Of a DNA stretch of 64,000 nucleotides, positions 48,834 through 57,052 are shown piece after piece. The stretch is from a virus. The stretch spans positions 62,001-126,000 of IMG/VR virus record IMGVR_UViG_3300021225_000468, one strand, 5' to 3'. Position numbers and translations under genes: made by a program. Under the pieces are notes generated by a model. It was not told the origin of the DNA. It did no database searches and was given only the letters and a program-made list of their open reading frames with translations. Positions within the stretch are counted from its first letter, which is position 1, and the number at the start of each line of letters is the position of its first letter.

Positions 48834-48836
48834 TAT

Positions 48837-49247
48837 ATGAACAACGAAAGATACAACCAAATCATTGATGAGGCGTATGAGAATTATAAAAAAATCTCTA
48901 ATAATTTTCAATTAGAGAATCCTATTGATGATTTAATTATCAAAACTCTAAAAGGTGAAATGATTAAAATTGAAACTGAAGATGGTGACGATTATAGAAT
49001 TTTATCAAAAGAAGAGTTCATCAACAAATGTAAAACCGACCCAGAGTTATCAAAAAGGTGGGGATTGAAGATTGAGGAAAGAGAGTTGAGCACGGAAGAA
49101 AGAAATCAATGGTTTCATATTAATCGGAATGCGAACAATCCATTAATGAAGGCAGATTGGAAATTTTATGAATTGGACCAACAAAATGTGCCGACTAAAT
49201 TAATCACTGTTACATATCAAGAAAACAAAATAGAAATTTATGAATAA
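48837..49247 (+). CDS. ERYNQ-family protein, copy 3
   Basis: A 136-residue paralogue. NNERYNQIIDEAYENY start, then KEEFINKCKTDPELSKRWGL, and the end PTKLITVTYQENKIEIYE. It is the copy closest to the thymidylate synthase insertion (EEFINKIKTDDEFAKKWG). It overlaps the next start by 8 bases. Confidence 0.65.
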   Translation: MNNERYNQIIDEAYENYKKISNNFQLENPIDDLIIKTLKGEMIKIETEDGDDYRILSKEEFINKCKTDPELSKRWGLKIEERELSTEERNQWFHINRNANNPLMKADWKFYELDQQNVPTKLITVTYQENKIEIYE

Positions 49248-49488
49248 AAGAGTTTATAAACAATGGGAAGACATTTATCCACTAACCTTAATTAATCTAC
49301 GGTATGGTGGATATGTTGCATTTAATGCTGAAGAAGATGCTGGTTTCGTTCAGGATGTAAACACAGAGGAAGTTAGTTATCATTTAGAAGCATGGTTAGA
49401 AGAAAATGTTGACCCTTGTCCGTATGGTGTTGGTGAAACAATAATGGACGCAATGAATAACCTTTTAGAAACAATGAATAAAATTTAG
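49240..49488 (+). CDS. Hypothetical acidic protein
   Basis: An 82-residue acidic protein (MNKRVYKQWEDIYPLTLINL...), with LEENVDPCPYGVGETIMDAM. No family recognised. Confidence 0.5.
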   Translation: MNKRVYKQWEDIYPLTLINLRYGGYVAFNAEEDAGFVQDVNTEEVSYHLEAWLEENVDPCPYGVGETIMDAMNNLLETMNKI

Positions 49489-49490
49489 AT

Positions 49491-49580
49491 ATGAATAGCA
49501 TTACCGATATCAACCAATCACAAGTAAAACAGTCATCACCGCAAATGTTATGTGAAGCTTGTTATAAAGAAAATTGTTGA
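49491..49580 (+). CDS. Micro-protein with CxxC motif
   Basis: A 29-residue ORF (MNSITDINQSQVKQSSPQML...) ending CEACYKENC, three Cys in nine residues. It starts two bases after the preceding stop. Possibly a truncated zinc-binding protein. Confidence 0.35.
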   Translation: MNSITDINQSQVKQSSPQMLCEACYKENC

Positions 49581-49618
49581 CATCAAAAATTAATAAATTG
49601 GTTAAAAAAAATTAAATT

Positions 49619-49879
49619 ATGAATAACGAACCAAAGTTTCAAATAGTCACGCAAGAGATATTAGAAACAATGCATTTAAAGTATTATTCATCAGGTAAAA
49701 AATTAAAAGAAGGTGACTTAATAATACCTGGTCTTACAATATCATATGCAAATATAAATGGACATGCTCCACAAAATTTATATAGTCACGATGACGCATC
49801 TTCTTTAAACCTTAATATATTTGTTTGGGATAAAGAAAAAAATTCACTATCTCAATTATATAGCATAGTAGAAAAATAG
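49619..49879 (+). CDS. Hypothetical protein
   Basis: An 86-residue alpha/beta protein (MNNEPKFQIVTQEILETMHL...). No motif. Confidence 0.5.
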   Translation: MNNEPKFQIVTQEILETMHLKYYSSGKKLKEGDLIIPGLTISYANINGHAPQNLYSHDDASSLNLNIFVWDKEKNSLSQLYSIVEK

Positions 49880-49885
49880 AAGTTT

Positions 49886-50140
49886 ATGAATATCGGAAGA
49901 CACCAAGCATCTTGGAACGCATGGATAGAATCACCTAAATCTGATAATATAGAAATTCAGATAAGACAGTGGGCTACTCTTAATAATGTCAATATAATAT
50001 CACTGTATTCAAAAGATTGTCACCGAGACTTTTTTGATAAATTGCTTGGAATAAAAAGAGAAACCATATTTTTTCATATAGAAGGTGATTTTGAAAAATT
50101 GAACGAATTGAAAAACATTTTTATGGAACGAGTTAATTGA
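49886..50140 (+). CDS. Hypothetical protein
   Basis: An 84-residue protein (MNIGRHQASWNAWIESPKSD...), with a WNAWI segment and a C-terminal FEKLNELKNIFMERVN helix. Weakly ferredoxin-like layout. Confidence 0.5.
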   Translation: MNIGRHQASWNAWIESPKSDNIEIQIRQWATLNNVNIISLYSKDCHRDFFDKLLGIKRETIFFHIEGDFEKLNELKNIFMERVN

Positions 50141-50159
50141 AAATGTAAAAAATAAAATT

Positions 50160-50453
50160 ATGAAATGGAAAATTAGAAAACCAAATGTGAAACCAATCCC
50201 ATCTGAGCCAAATATTGGCGACACAAAAGTTATTAAGAAGTTTGCTTGGCTACCAAAAAAACATAAGAGCTATCAATACTGGTTGCAGTTTTATCAGGAA
50301 GTTTATGAATGGAAAACATTTGATTATTGGGAAAGAGTCCCAAATGAAAGGTTTGATATTGAAGGCGGCTGGAATCAATGGGCAATAGAAAAGTATGGTG
50401 TCTTGAAAAAGTTCACAAAAACTGATTGGAAACTGATAGAAACTAGATTTTAA
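50160..50453 (+). CDS. Trp/Lys-rich hypothetical protein
   Basis: A 97-residue, Trp-rich (about 10%) protein (MKWKIRKPNVKPIPSEPNIG...), with W-x-x-F-Y-Q-E-V-Y-E-W-K-T-F-D-Y-W in the centre. Start preceded by the common AAAATT context. Unknown role. Confidence 0.55.
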   Translation: MKWKIRKPNVKPIPSEPNIGDTKVIKKFAWLPKKHKSYQYWLQFYQEVYEWKTFDYWERVPNERFDIEGGWNQWAIEKYGVLKKFTKTDWKLIETRF

Positions 50454-50457
50454 AATT

Positions 50458-50646
50458 ATGCAAAAAGTAGAAATTGACATTGAAACTTTAAGAGGGATAT
50501 TTTTGATACTCTGTGGTGTTCCGTATAATCACAGTGGTGCTGAAGTTAATAAAAATGCAATACCTCTAATGGAAAAGTCTCACAAAGAAATTATTGAACT
50601 AGGAAAAAAAATGGGATTTGATATCCGTGGATATGACATAAAATAA
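50458..50646 (+). CDS. Hypothetical small protein
   Basis: A 62-residue protein (MQKVEIDIETLRGIFLILCG...). Compact alpha/beta, no motif. Confidence 0.5.
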   Translation: MQKVEIDIETLRGIFLILCGVPYNHSGAEVNKNAIPLMEKSHKEIIELGKKMGFDIRGYDIK

Positions 50647-50653
50647 TAAAATC

Positions 50654-51289
50654 ATGAGATATACAAAATCAGAAGTATTAGATATTATAAAATCTTGTTG
50701 CTCAGAAGATGCTGAGACAATTCTTATCAATTGGGAAAGAAAAAAAAGTAACACACTTTTGGACCTTGAAAAATATCCATATCCTTTATTTGTTTACTCT
50801 TTTCCCTTAATTATAGAGAGTGAAGAAGTGGCAACAATCACACTTGTTGATTTATATTATGGTGGAAATTTAGAGAAATCAGAAATGTTTTTAATGCCAA
50901 AGTATTTTGGTATTGAAGAATATGAAAAATCTTGGAAAGATTTTTCTCATGATACTTTAAAATTTTGTTATCTAACAATTCATAAAAAATTTAAATTAAC
51001 TGAAATTGTAGAAGGATTTTTTGCAGGAACATATAAGTCAGTGGATGCTGAAGGTGAAGAATTTGAATTTAGAATATCTTATGGTTATCCTGAAAAAGAA
51101 AATGATGGATACATGTACGAGTCTTATGTGGATAAGGCTTATCGTTTCGATAATGATGTGAATATTCAATTTTTAAATGGACCAAAAAATGGTTGGTCAT
51201 TGGGTAAAAAAATAAATGAAAGAATAAACGAAAGATTAAAAAATATGAATTATGATAATATTAGTAAAACAACCGACATTTCTAATTAA
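50654..51289 (+). CDS. Hypothetical acidic protein
   Basis: A 211-residue protein with a mixed alpha/beta core (about 1-180) and a C-terminal tail INERINERLKNMNYDNISKT that lies in a duplicated DNA block shared with the gene at 52.6 kb. It overlaps the next gene by 38 bases. Confidence 0.55.
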   Translation: MRYTKSEVLDIIKSCCSEDAETILINWERKKSNTLLDLEKYPYPLFVYSFPLIIESEEVATITLVDLYYGGNLEKSEMFLMPKYFGIEEYEKSWKDFSHDTLKFCYLTIHKKFKLTEIVEGFFAGTYKSVDAEGEEFEFRISYGYPEKENDGYMYESYVDKAYRFDNDVNIQFLNGPKNGWSLGKKINERINERLKNMNYDNISKTTDISN

Positions 51290-51443
51290 TTTAAATAATC
51301 CAACTGAAATTAGTTACGAACCGAAAGAAGGTAAATGGAAAACAATAGTATCTCAAACATATCAATTTGGTATTCCTGAACCAAAAGAAAACGAGATTCT
51401 ATATAAATTTTCAGATAAAAGAGGTTATATTTACAAAAAATAG
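51252..51443 (+). CDS. Small protein, duplicated (copy 1)
   Basis: A 63-residue protein (MIILVKQPTFLINLNNPTEI...), beta-rich, ending FSDKRGYIYKK. About 80% identical to the gene at 52793. Unknown. Confidence 0.6.
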   Translation: MIILVKQPTFLINLNNPTEISYEPKEGKWKTIVSQTYQFGIPEPKENEILYKFSDKRGYIYKK

Positions 51444-51449
51444 AAGTAT

Positions 51450-51710
51450 ATGAATAAATTACCTGAAAAGATAAAATTAAATGGTTATGGAGAAACAGTT
51501 GAGTTTTCTTTGAGCGAAAAACGAGAAATAAAATATTACGGCAAAACAAAAACATCAAATGAAAGTTTATGGAGAACAGAGAAGTTAAAAGATAATGAAG
51601 TATTCTATCAAACCGAATGGGGTTGGGGTGTTTTTGTTAATACTGATAAAATGGAAACAATTAATGATGGCAGTGAATGGGAAAAACAAAAAATAGAAGT
51701 TTATGAGTAA
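51450..51710 (+). CDS. Hypothetical protein
   Basis: An 86-residue beta-rich protein with Trp repeats (EWGWGVFV), ending EWEKQKIEVYE. It overlaps the next gene by 8 bases. Confidence 0.5.
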   Translation: MNKLPEKIKLNGYGETVEFSLSEKREIKYYGKTKTSNESLWRTEKLKDNEVFYQTEWGWGVFVNTDKMETINDGSEWEKQKIEVYE

Positions 51711-51912
51711 AATAATAATAAACGATGGTGCTGCGCTTTTACAACATTTATCTTTTTGGCATAACAAAACAGACGATGAATGCGCTGAATTAGCAAAAGA
51801 TGAGAATGGTAACCTTGATGCTGAACAAGCATTAATAAATATGTTAGAAAGAGATTTTTGTACGAGCATAAATAATAATGTTGTTGAGGAATTAAAAAAA
51901 CAAAATAAATAA
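51703..51912 (+). CDS. Hypothetical small protein
   Basis: A 69-residue helical protein (MSKIIINDGAALLQHLSFWH...), with a DDECAELAKDENGNLDAEQA segment. No function seen. Confidence 0.5.
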   Translation: MSKIIINDGAALLQHLSFWHNKTDDECAELAKDENGNLDAEQALINMLERDFCTSINNNVVEELKKQNK

Positions 51913-51913
51913 T

Positions 51914-52528
51914 ATGAAAGAAATAAAAACTAAAGAACCAACCTTTGAAGAGATAGCAGTAATCGAAAAAGCTACAGGTGGTAAAATAGGTACTTACGAG
52001 TGGTGGGTAGTTAGGGGAGTAACTGAGAGTTTTACAACCAATACAAAACCTTCTCATGAAGATGACATTATCTATCACGGTGTTTTAGAAAACTCATTTA
52101 TGAGCCAAGGTGGCGAATACATCGGTAATTACGATAAGGCTAAATGGTATTTGGAAACACGCTTAAAGGTTTACGAGCCATATGCGGCAGGTGTTGCAAT
52201 ATCAATTGATGAGAATGGAAATATAGACGGCTATGTTGGCTATACACATAGAGGTGGAAGTATTTTCAAACTAGGAGAAAAGCTGTTTGATGCCTCATAT
52301 GAGCCTAAAGAGGAAGACTACACCCCAGAAGAGTGGAAATCTTATATGGAAAAATACGATAGAAAATTAGCCGAAGCAGAGGTTGAGGGTGATGAATGGT
52401 GGATAAATGATGTTAAGACTGACGGTATAAGAGCTGTTATCCCTTTTAAAAAGAGAGGTTCAAAGCTAATTGAAAATTGGAATGATGCTATTCAGGCAGC
52501 TATAAATATGAGTAAATACTTAAGCTAA
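51914..52528 (+). CDS. Hypothetical protein
   Basis: A 204-residue alpha/beta protein (MKEIKTKEPTFEEIAVIEKA...), with repeated WWV/WWI motifs and GYVGYTHRGGSIFKLG near residue 105. Codon use is somewhat different from neighbours (AGC, GCC, GAG), hinting at separate origin. Confidence 0.55.
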   Translation: MKEIKTKEPTFEEIAVIEKATGGKIGTYEWWVVRGVTESFTTNTKPSHEDDIIYHGVLENSFMSQGGEYIGNYDKAKWYLETRLKVYEPYAAGVAISIDENGNIDGYVGYTHRGGSIFKLGEKLFDASYEPKEEDYTPEEWKSYMEKYDRKLAEAEVEGDEWWINDVKTDGIRAVIPFKKRGSKLIENWNDAIQAAINMSKYLS

Positions 52529-52596
52529 ATCATTAAATGTTTATCCATTCGGTTCAAGAGAAATTATTGTTCAAGAATTTTACAAAATAGAGGGGT

Positions 52597-52830
52597 ATGA
52601 ACCACAACAAGATTAACGAATCGGGATACAACGAAGCACCTAAATTTGGTCCTTCACCGAATAATCCACCAATAGTAAAACTATCATTTAGAGAAAGATG
52701 TAGGTTAGGTAATTATACACCTTTTAATATTGAGAATTTAATGGGTGAAAAAATAAATGAAAGAATAAACGAAAGATTAAAAAATATGAATAATGATAAT
52801 AACAGTAAAACAACCGACATTCCTAATTAA
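52597..52830 (+). CDS. Small protein sharing duplicated C-terminal tail
   Basis: A 77-residue protein. A unique Asn/Pro-rich first half (ESGYNEAPKFGPSPNNPPIV) is followed by INERINERLKNMNNDNNSKT, nearly identical to the tail of the gene at 50654. It overlaps the next gene by 38 bases, exactly as that gene does. Confidence 0.5.
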   Translation: MNHNKINESGYNEAPKFGPSPNNPPIVKLSFRERCRLGNYTPFNIENLMGEKINERINERLKNMNNDNNSKTTDIPN

Positions 52831-52984
52831 TTTAGATAATGCAACAGAAATTAGTTACGAACCAAAAGAAGGTAATTGGAAAACAATAGTAGTATCAACG
52901 TATAACCATGGAATACCTGAAATAAATAAAGATGAAATTCTTTATACGTTTTCAGATAAAAGAGGTTACATTTACAAAAAATAA
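52793..52984 (+). CDS. Small protein, duplicated (copy 2)
   Basis: A 63-residue paralogue of the gene at 51252 (MIITVKQPTFLINLDNATEI...), same ending FSDKRGYIYKK. Part of a ~240-bp duplicated block. Confidence 0.6.
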   Translation: MIITVKQPTFLINLDNATEISYEPKEGNWKTIVVSTYNHGIPEINKDEILYTFSDKRGYIYKK

Positions 52985-52988
52985 AATT

Positions 52989-53249
52989 ATGAAACAAATT
53001 TATGAACAAATAAAAAGGGAGAGCCAATTACCTGTTGCACTTTTAACATACACATACAAAGATTTTGATGGTGTGTTACATCCATTTGGTAGTATTACTA
53101 TAAATTTTAGAGATAGCGATGAAAAAAACATTGAACAAATGGAAAAAATAAAAAGTAAGTACGGAGAATTTTTTATGTTTTTTAATAATAGCACAGAAGG
53201 AAAAGAATTTTGGAAAAATAACCCAATAACAATAACACAGAAAAAATAA
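52989..53249 (+). CDS. Hypothetical protein
   Basis: An 86-residue protein from the ATG at 52989 (MKQIYEQIKRESQLPVALLT...), beta-rich with an acidic helix. It ends 4 bases before thyA. Confidence 0.5.
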   Translation: MKQIYEQIKRESQLPVALLTYTYKDFDGVLHPFGSITINFRDSDEKNIEQMEKIKSKYGEFFMFFNNSTEGKEFWKNNPITITQKK

Positions 53250-53253
53250 AATT

Positions 53254-54432
53254 ATGAACCAAATAGATATTGATTATCAAAATTTAGTAAGAGACATTCT
53301 TGAGAACGGGCATAAAAAAAATGACCGTACAGGTACTGGGACTATAAGTGTCTTTGGTAGAACTATTAGACATTCTATGAAGGACGGATTTCCGCTTCTC
53401 ACTACAAAGAAGATGGCGTGGAAAACAATGGTGACGGAGTTGTTGTGGTTCTTGCGTGGTGATACAAACCTTAGGTTTCTTGTAGACAGAAATTGTCACA
53501 TTTGGGACGGGGACTGTTATCAAGCATATCTTAAAGAAACTAATCGTGAAATTGAGTTGAATAACGCTATGCAAAGCCATCCTCACTATGGATTATCACA
53601 AGAAGAGTTCATCAACAAAATCAAAACCGATGATGAGTTTGCAAAGAAGTGGGGTGAGTTAGGTCCAATCTATGGTAAACAATGGAGAAGATGGACACAA
53701 TATGAAATAGATATGCCAGGTTTTGATGCTCATTTTAATGAAACAGAAACAGACCAAATCCAAAACCTAATTAACGAACTTAAAACAAATCCCGATAGTC
53801 GAAGGATGATTGTGAACGCTTGGGCAGTTCACGATTTGGAAAAAATGGTACTGCCACCATGTCACATGATGTTTCAGTTTTATACGAGGGAGTTGAGTTG
53901 GTACGATGACTTAGATAAAATTAAAGAAACATACGTTGATTGGAGTTTATCAAAACCTTCTGGTGGTTACGCTGGTGATATTAAGGCAGACACTATTGAA
54001 TCAGCTAATCAGATATTTGTTAACGGGTGGCAAAAATACAAAGACCCATTCACAGGTAATCCTTTAATTGAACTTGAATGCTTTTCATCCATCCCTAAAC
54101 GAGCAATCTCTCTACGATGGGACCAACGCAGTGTTGACGTTGGATTGGGTCTTCCATTCAACATAGCAAGTTACGCTCTGCTATTGGAGATAATCGCAAA
54201 ACAAGTAAACATGGTTCCTGAAGAACTGATTGGTGATTTAGGTGATTGTCATATCTATAACAATCATATTGATGGACTGAAGGAGCAGTTAGATAGAATA
54301 CCGTATGAGCTACCTAAGTTAGATATTCATCCAGGTATTTTAGATTATGATTTGGATAAATTAGAAAAAGATATGTTTACTATTGAAAACTATCAATCAC
54401 ATCCTTCTATAAAACTTCCACTTTCAAATTAA
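53254..54432 (+). CDS. thyA: Thymidylate synthase
   Basis: A 392-residue ThyA that methylates dUMP with methylene-tetrahydrofolate. Motifs: RTGTGTISVFG (phosphate binding), YGKQWRRW, the catalytic Cys in LPPCHMMFQF near residue 208, and LGDCHIYNNH. Two insertions relative to the ~264-residue bacterial enzyme are visible: about residues 85-135 (with EEFINKIKTDDEFAKKWG) and about residues 215-270. Together with dUTPase and dCMP deaminase it completes a dTTP supply route. Confidence 0.95.
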   Translation: MNQIDIDYQNLVRDILENGHKKNDRTGTGTISVFGRTIRHSMKDGFPLLTTKKMAWKTMVTELLWFLRGDTNLRFLVDRNCHIWDGDCYQAYLKETNREIELNNAMQSHPHYGLSQEEFINKIKTDDEFAKKWGELGPIYGKQWRRWTQYEIDMPGFDAHFNETETDQIQNLINELKTNPDSRRMIVNAWAVHDLEKMVLPPCHMMFQFYTRELSWYDDLDKIKETYVDWSLSKPSGGYAGDIKADTIESANQIFVNGWQKYKDPFTGNPLIELECFSSIPKRAISLRWDQRSVDVGLGLPFNIASYALLLEIIAKQVNMVPEELIGDLGDCHIYNNHIDGLKEQLDRIPYELPKLDIHPGILDYDLDKLEKDMFTIENYQSHPSIKLPLSN

Positions 54433-54437
54433 AAATA

Positions 54438-54602
54438 ATGGAAAAGAACACATTTAAAGTAGAGTACGATGACCAACCATTTTTTGTCATTGAAGACATC
54501 AATGCGATTTTAAAAGAATCATTTGGGATTCAAATTGAATGTGTATCACCTGAAGATTCTGAAACATTAGAATATAAAATTTCAATTATTAAACCAAAAT
54601 AA
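54438..54602 (+). CDS. Small hypothetical protein
   Basis: A 54-residue acidic protein (MEKNTFKVEYDDQPFFVIED...), beta-rich. It starts right after thyA and ends one base before the next gene. Confidence 0.5.
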   Translation: MEKNTFKVEYDDQPFFVIEDINAILKESFGIQIECVSPEDSETLEYKISIIKPK

Positions 54603-54603
54603 A

Positions 54604-54783
54604 ATGAACAATTACTTTACGCATTGGTACAAAACAATTATCAGAAATGGACTCAAATCAATTAAGTTAGTTTTAGGATTAGGTATTTCATTTGGTGTTG
54701 GAACATCTGTAAATCTAATTCTTGGCATTCTAATTTTCGGATGGGTACTTGTTGATTCGTTGATTACTAAAACAGAACAATAA
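54604..54783 (+). CDS. Small membrane protein
   Basis: A 59-residue protein with a basic N-terminus and one long or two short hydrophobic segments (LVLGLGISFGVGTSVNLILG). Topology unclear. Confidence 0.5.
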   Translation: MNNYFTHWYKTIIRNGLKSIKLVLGLGISFGVGTSVNLILGILIFGWVLVDSLITKTEQ

Positions 54784-54784
54784 T

Positions 54785-54815
54785 TTTGTGATTATATAAA
54801 AAATTCTTACTTTTG
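54785..54815 (+). promoter_or_regulatory. Bacteroidetes-type promoter
   Basis: TTTG at 54785, 19-base spacer, TACTTTTG at 54808, an exact match. The expected start site is within ~10 bases of the ATG at 54832. Confidence 0.75.
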
Positions 54816-54831
54816 GTCAAAATTCACCAAA

Positions 54832-55116
54832 ATGAAAGTAATTTGTTCAACCACAGAGTATTATGTCGATGAAAATGGTAATCCTTCATCACATATCAGT
54901 GTACGTAAGGGTTCTGTTTATAATGTTATAAACGTTATAGATTCAAACGAATTTAAAAATGAATTTATTTCAAAACACAAAAGACCCCCTGCGGAAGGAA
55001 AATGGTATGAACTATTGGAAATAGTTGGTTTGCACCATGAAAGTAAGTTTGTTGAATTACCTGATTACTTGTTTGAAGATAATGTCGAAACAAAAGAGAA
55101 AATAAATACTATATGA
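54832..55116 (+). CDS. Hypothetical small protein
   Basis: A 94-residue beta-rich protein (MKVICSTTEYYVDENGNPSS...). SH3-like pattern with a KWYELLEIVGLHHESKFVEL core. It overlaps the next gene by 4 bases. Confidence 0.55.
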   Translation: MKVICSTTEYYVDENGNPSSHISVRKGSVYNVINVIDSNEFKNEFISKHKRPPAEGKWYELLEIVGLHHESKFVELPDYLFEDNVETKEKINTI

Positions 55117-55364
55117 AATTAGAACTATTAAATAGTGAAGGACCGATTTTAACTGTTGTAAAAATAAATGAGGATAATACCGTATATAAATTGATTGACC
55201 AGTATAAAAAAGAATCAATAATTTCAAAACAAGATTTGTTAGATTTTATAGATGGTAAAATAAGTATAACAGACAGTAAAAATAAAACTTGGCATTATCC
55301 TTCTGAATCAGACGGAATGAAACAATCGTTGCATAAAATAAACGAATTTTTGAATAAACTTTGA
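55113..55364 (+). CDS. Hypothetical small protein
   Basis: An 83-residue alpha/beta protein (MKLELLNSEGPILTVVKINE...). No motif. Its stop is 46 bases before tRNA-Thr. Confidence 0.5.
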   Translation: MKLELLNSEGPILTVVKINEDNTVYKLIDQYKKESIISKQDLLDFIDGKISITDSKNKTWHYPSESDGMKQSLHKINEFLNKL

Positions 55365-55410
55365 AATGTAAATAATTTTGTTTATATTTATAAAATCATT
55401 ATTTGTTTGT

Positions 55411-55482
55411 GCCCCTAAAGCATATATGGTGATGCACCTGACTTGTAATCAGGAGAAACAGATTCGAGTTCTGTTGGGGGCT
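55411..55482 (+). tRNA. tRNA-Thr(TGT)
   Basis: Acceptor GCCCCTA/TGGGGGC (one weak pair). Anticodon arm CCTGA-CTTGTAA-TCAGG, anticodon TGT. T-arm ACAGA-TTCGAGT-TCTGT. Canonical fold. Confidence 0.9.
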
Positions 55483-55494
55483 CTCTTAAAATAT

Positions 55495-55569
55495 CGGGTA
55501 ATGGGCTAACTGGTAAGCCTCCACGTTTGGGACGTGGACATCATGGGAGTTCGAATCTCTCTTACCCGA
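55495..55569 (+). tRNA. tRNA-Pro(TGG)
   Basis: Acceptor CGGGTAA/TTACCCG with the C1-G72 pair typical of bacterial tRNA-Pro. Anticodon arm CCACG-TTTGGGA-CGTGG, anticodon TGG. T-arm GGGAG-TTCGAAT-CTCTC. Confidence 0.9.
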
Positions 55570-55601
55570 CAGTTGAATTTTACGTTCTAAATCAAAAAAA
55601 T

Positions 55602-55631
55602 AAATATCATACCTCAAAAGGTATGATATTT
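55602..55631. terminator. Rho-independent terminator
   Basis: A 12-bp stem (AAATATCATACC/GGTATGATATTT) with a 6-base loop, ending the tRNA transcript. Confidence 0.8.
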
Positions 55632-55660
55632 GTATTTATTATAATACAAAAAAAATTACT

Positions 55661-56113
55661 ATGAAAATTTTATTATTTATTTTTACTTTTTTATTAATCA
55701 ATATTAATACGGGTATGATTTCACCTATGAAATCATTAACACATGAAAATTTATATGAACTATTGGTTGAATATGATGTAAAATATCCTGATATCGCATT
55801 TGCACAAGCATTGTTAGAAACAGGTAATTTCTCATCAAAATTATGTAAAACACAAAATAATCTATTTGGTATGAAAGTACCATATAGAAGGGAGACAACT
55901 GCAATCGGTAAAAATAAAAGTGGTTATGCAAAATATAGTTCTTGGCACGATAGTGTGGAAGATTATGTTTTATTCCAAAAATTTGTTATGAGAAAAAAAG
56001 ATATGACAAAAGAAGAATATATGTCATATATCGGTAAACATTATGCGTCAGATAAAAAATATCTAATCAAAATCAAACAAAAAATTAAAGAGTATAAATC
56101 ACTATTTATTTAA
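55661..56113 (+). CDS. Endolysin-type glucosaminidase with signal peptide
   Basis: A 150-residue protein. An N-terminal signal sequence (about 1-20) is followed by a glucosaminidase-type (FlgJ/LytG fold) domain: AFAQALLETGNFSSKLC with the catalytic Glu, QNNLFGMKVP, and the SWHDSVEDYVLFQ segment. It would cut the glycan strand of peptidoglycan. The signal peptide suggests export by the host Sec system. Confidence 0.9.
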   Translation: MKILLFIFTFLLININTGMISPMKSLTHENLYELLVEYDVKYPDIAFAQALLETGNFSSKLCKTQNNLFGMKVPYRRETTAIGKNKSGYAKYSSWHDSVEDYVLFQKFVMRKKDMTKEEYMSYIGKHYASDKKYLIKIKQKIKEYKSLFI

Positions 56114-56122
56114 AATAAAATT

Positions 56123-56380
56123 ATGGTCAACAAAAAAAACTATTTAGCAACAGTAATTACTTTAATTATCTTTTGGGGATTATCATTTCTTGTGTATTTT
56201 CATTTTGAAAACATTAAGAGACTTCAGAAAGATTACACAGAAAATAAAAGAATTGTCGATAGTTTAATGGGTGAAATAACGTATAAAGATATTGAAATTG
56301 GTAGGTATGAAATAATATTAGATAGGATACAAACTAAAAATCCAACTTTATTAGAAGAGGTTATTCATGATATAGAATAA
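56123..56380 (+). CDS. Rz-like inner-membrane spanin candidate
   Basis: An 85-residue protein with an N-terminal transmembrane anchor (about 7-27) and a periplasmic coiled coil (IKRLQKDYTENKRIVDSLMG...). This is the i-spanin layout and it follows the endolysin gene. It is short compared with lambda Rz (153 residues). No o-spanin is nested inside it. Confidence 0.5.
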   Translation: MVNKKNYLATVITLIIFWGLSFLVYFHFENIKRLQKDYTENKRIVDSLMGEITYKDIEIGRYEIILDRIQTKNPTLLEEVIHDIE

Positions 56381-56414
56381 AAAAAAAGGGTGACATAAAA
56401 TCACCCTTTTTTTT
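56381..56414. terminator. Bidirectional terminator
   Basis: A7-GGGTGA stem with TCACCC-T7, flanked by A- and T-runs. It ends the rightward endolysin/spanin transcript and the leftward holin gene. Confidence 0.9.
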
Positions 56415-56425
56415 GTATATGTGGT

Positions 56426-56602
56426 TTATTCACTTACTGATTTTTTCTTTACAATTACAGACCATACAGCACCTACTAAAGTGACAACCGCACCCATAAC
56501 TTCTTGTACCATATCTACGTCCATCAACCCTTTGGTGACTAACAAACCACCAACAAAAGTTAGACCGTGTCTAACGATACCTAATACTTGTTCTTTACTC
56601 AT
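56426..56602 (-). CDS. Holin-like small membrane protein
   Basis: A 58-residue protein, MSKEQVLGIVRHGLTFVGGL... with two hydrophobic segments (about 10-24 and 33-51) and a basic C-terminus VKKKSVSE. The R-H-x-L-T-F-V-G-G-L-L-V...V-V-T-L-V-G-A-V-W-S pattern matches small phage holins found beside endolysins. It is transcribed toward the endolysin module. Confidence 0.75.
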   Translation of the reverse strand: MSKEQVLGIVRHGLTFVGGLLVTKGLMDVDMVQEVMGAVVTLVGAVWSVIVKKKSVSE

Positions 56603-56668
56603 AATTTTTAATTTTAAATTTGTTTATTTACAATAAATATCTTATAATTATGAATATAAGTCAAAACT

Positions 56669-57049
56669 ATGTTCAGTTTATTCTTTGAATTACTATCCAA
56701 AATTGTTGAAATAATAAAAAACAATTCTGAAATGGATAGAACTAAAAAACTTGATATATCAGGAATACTAAGTGACATATCTTCAATTTTGTTAGATACT
56801 TCGGTGAAATTAAGTGAAGATAAGTATCCCCATAATAACTGTCAAATTATGGAAAATTTGAGTCATGCTTTACATGAATCATTAGATGGATATGTTGACA
56901 ATGACACAAGAAATAAAATTAAAGAGTTATTGGTTGAGTCTTCTCAATTAGAAAAATTATACCAATTAAGAGAAAACAAAGAAATTATACGTGATTTAAT
57001 GAGAATATCTGGCGAGTTTAAAGCAATGTCTATTTTAATTAAACTATAA
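56669..57049 (+). CDS. Helical hypothetical protein
   Basis: A 126-residue, fully helical protein (MFSLFFELLSKIVEIIKNNS...). It might be a small signalling-like four-helix bundle. No motif recognised. Confidence 0.55.
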   Translation: MFSLFFELLSKIVEIIKNNSEMDRTKKLDISGILSDISSILLDTSVKLSEDKYPHNNCQIMENLSHALHESLDGYVDNDTRNKIKELLVESSQLEKLYQLRENKEIIRDLMRISGEFKAMSILIKL

Positions 57050-57052
57050 TAT

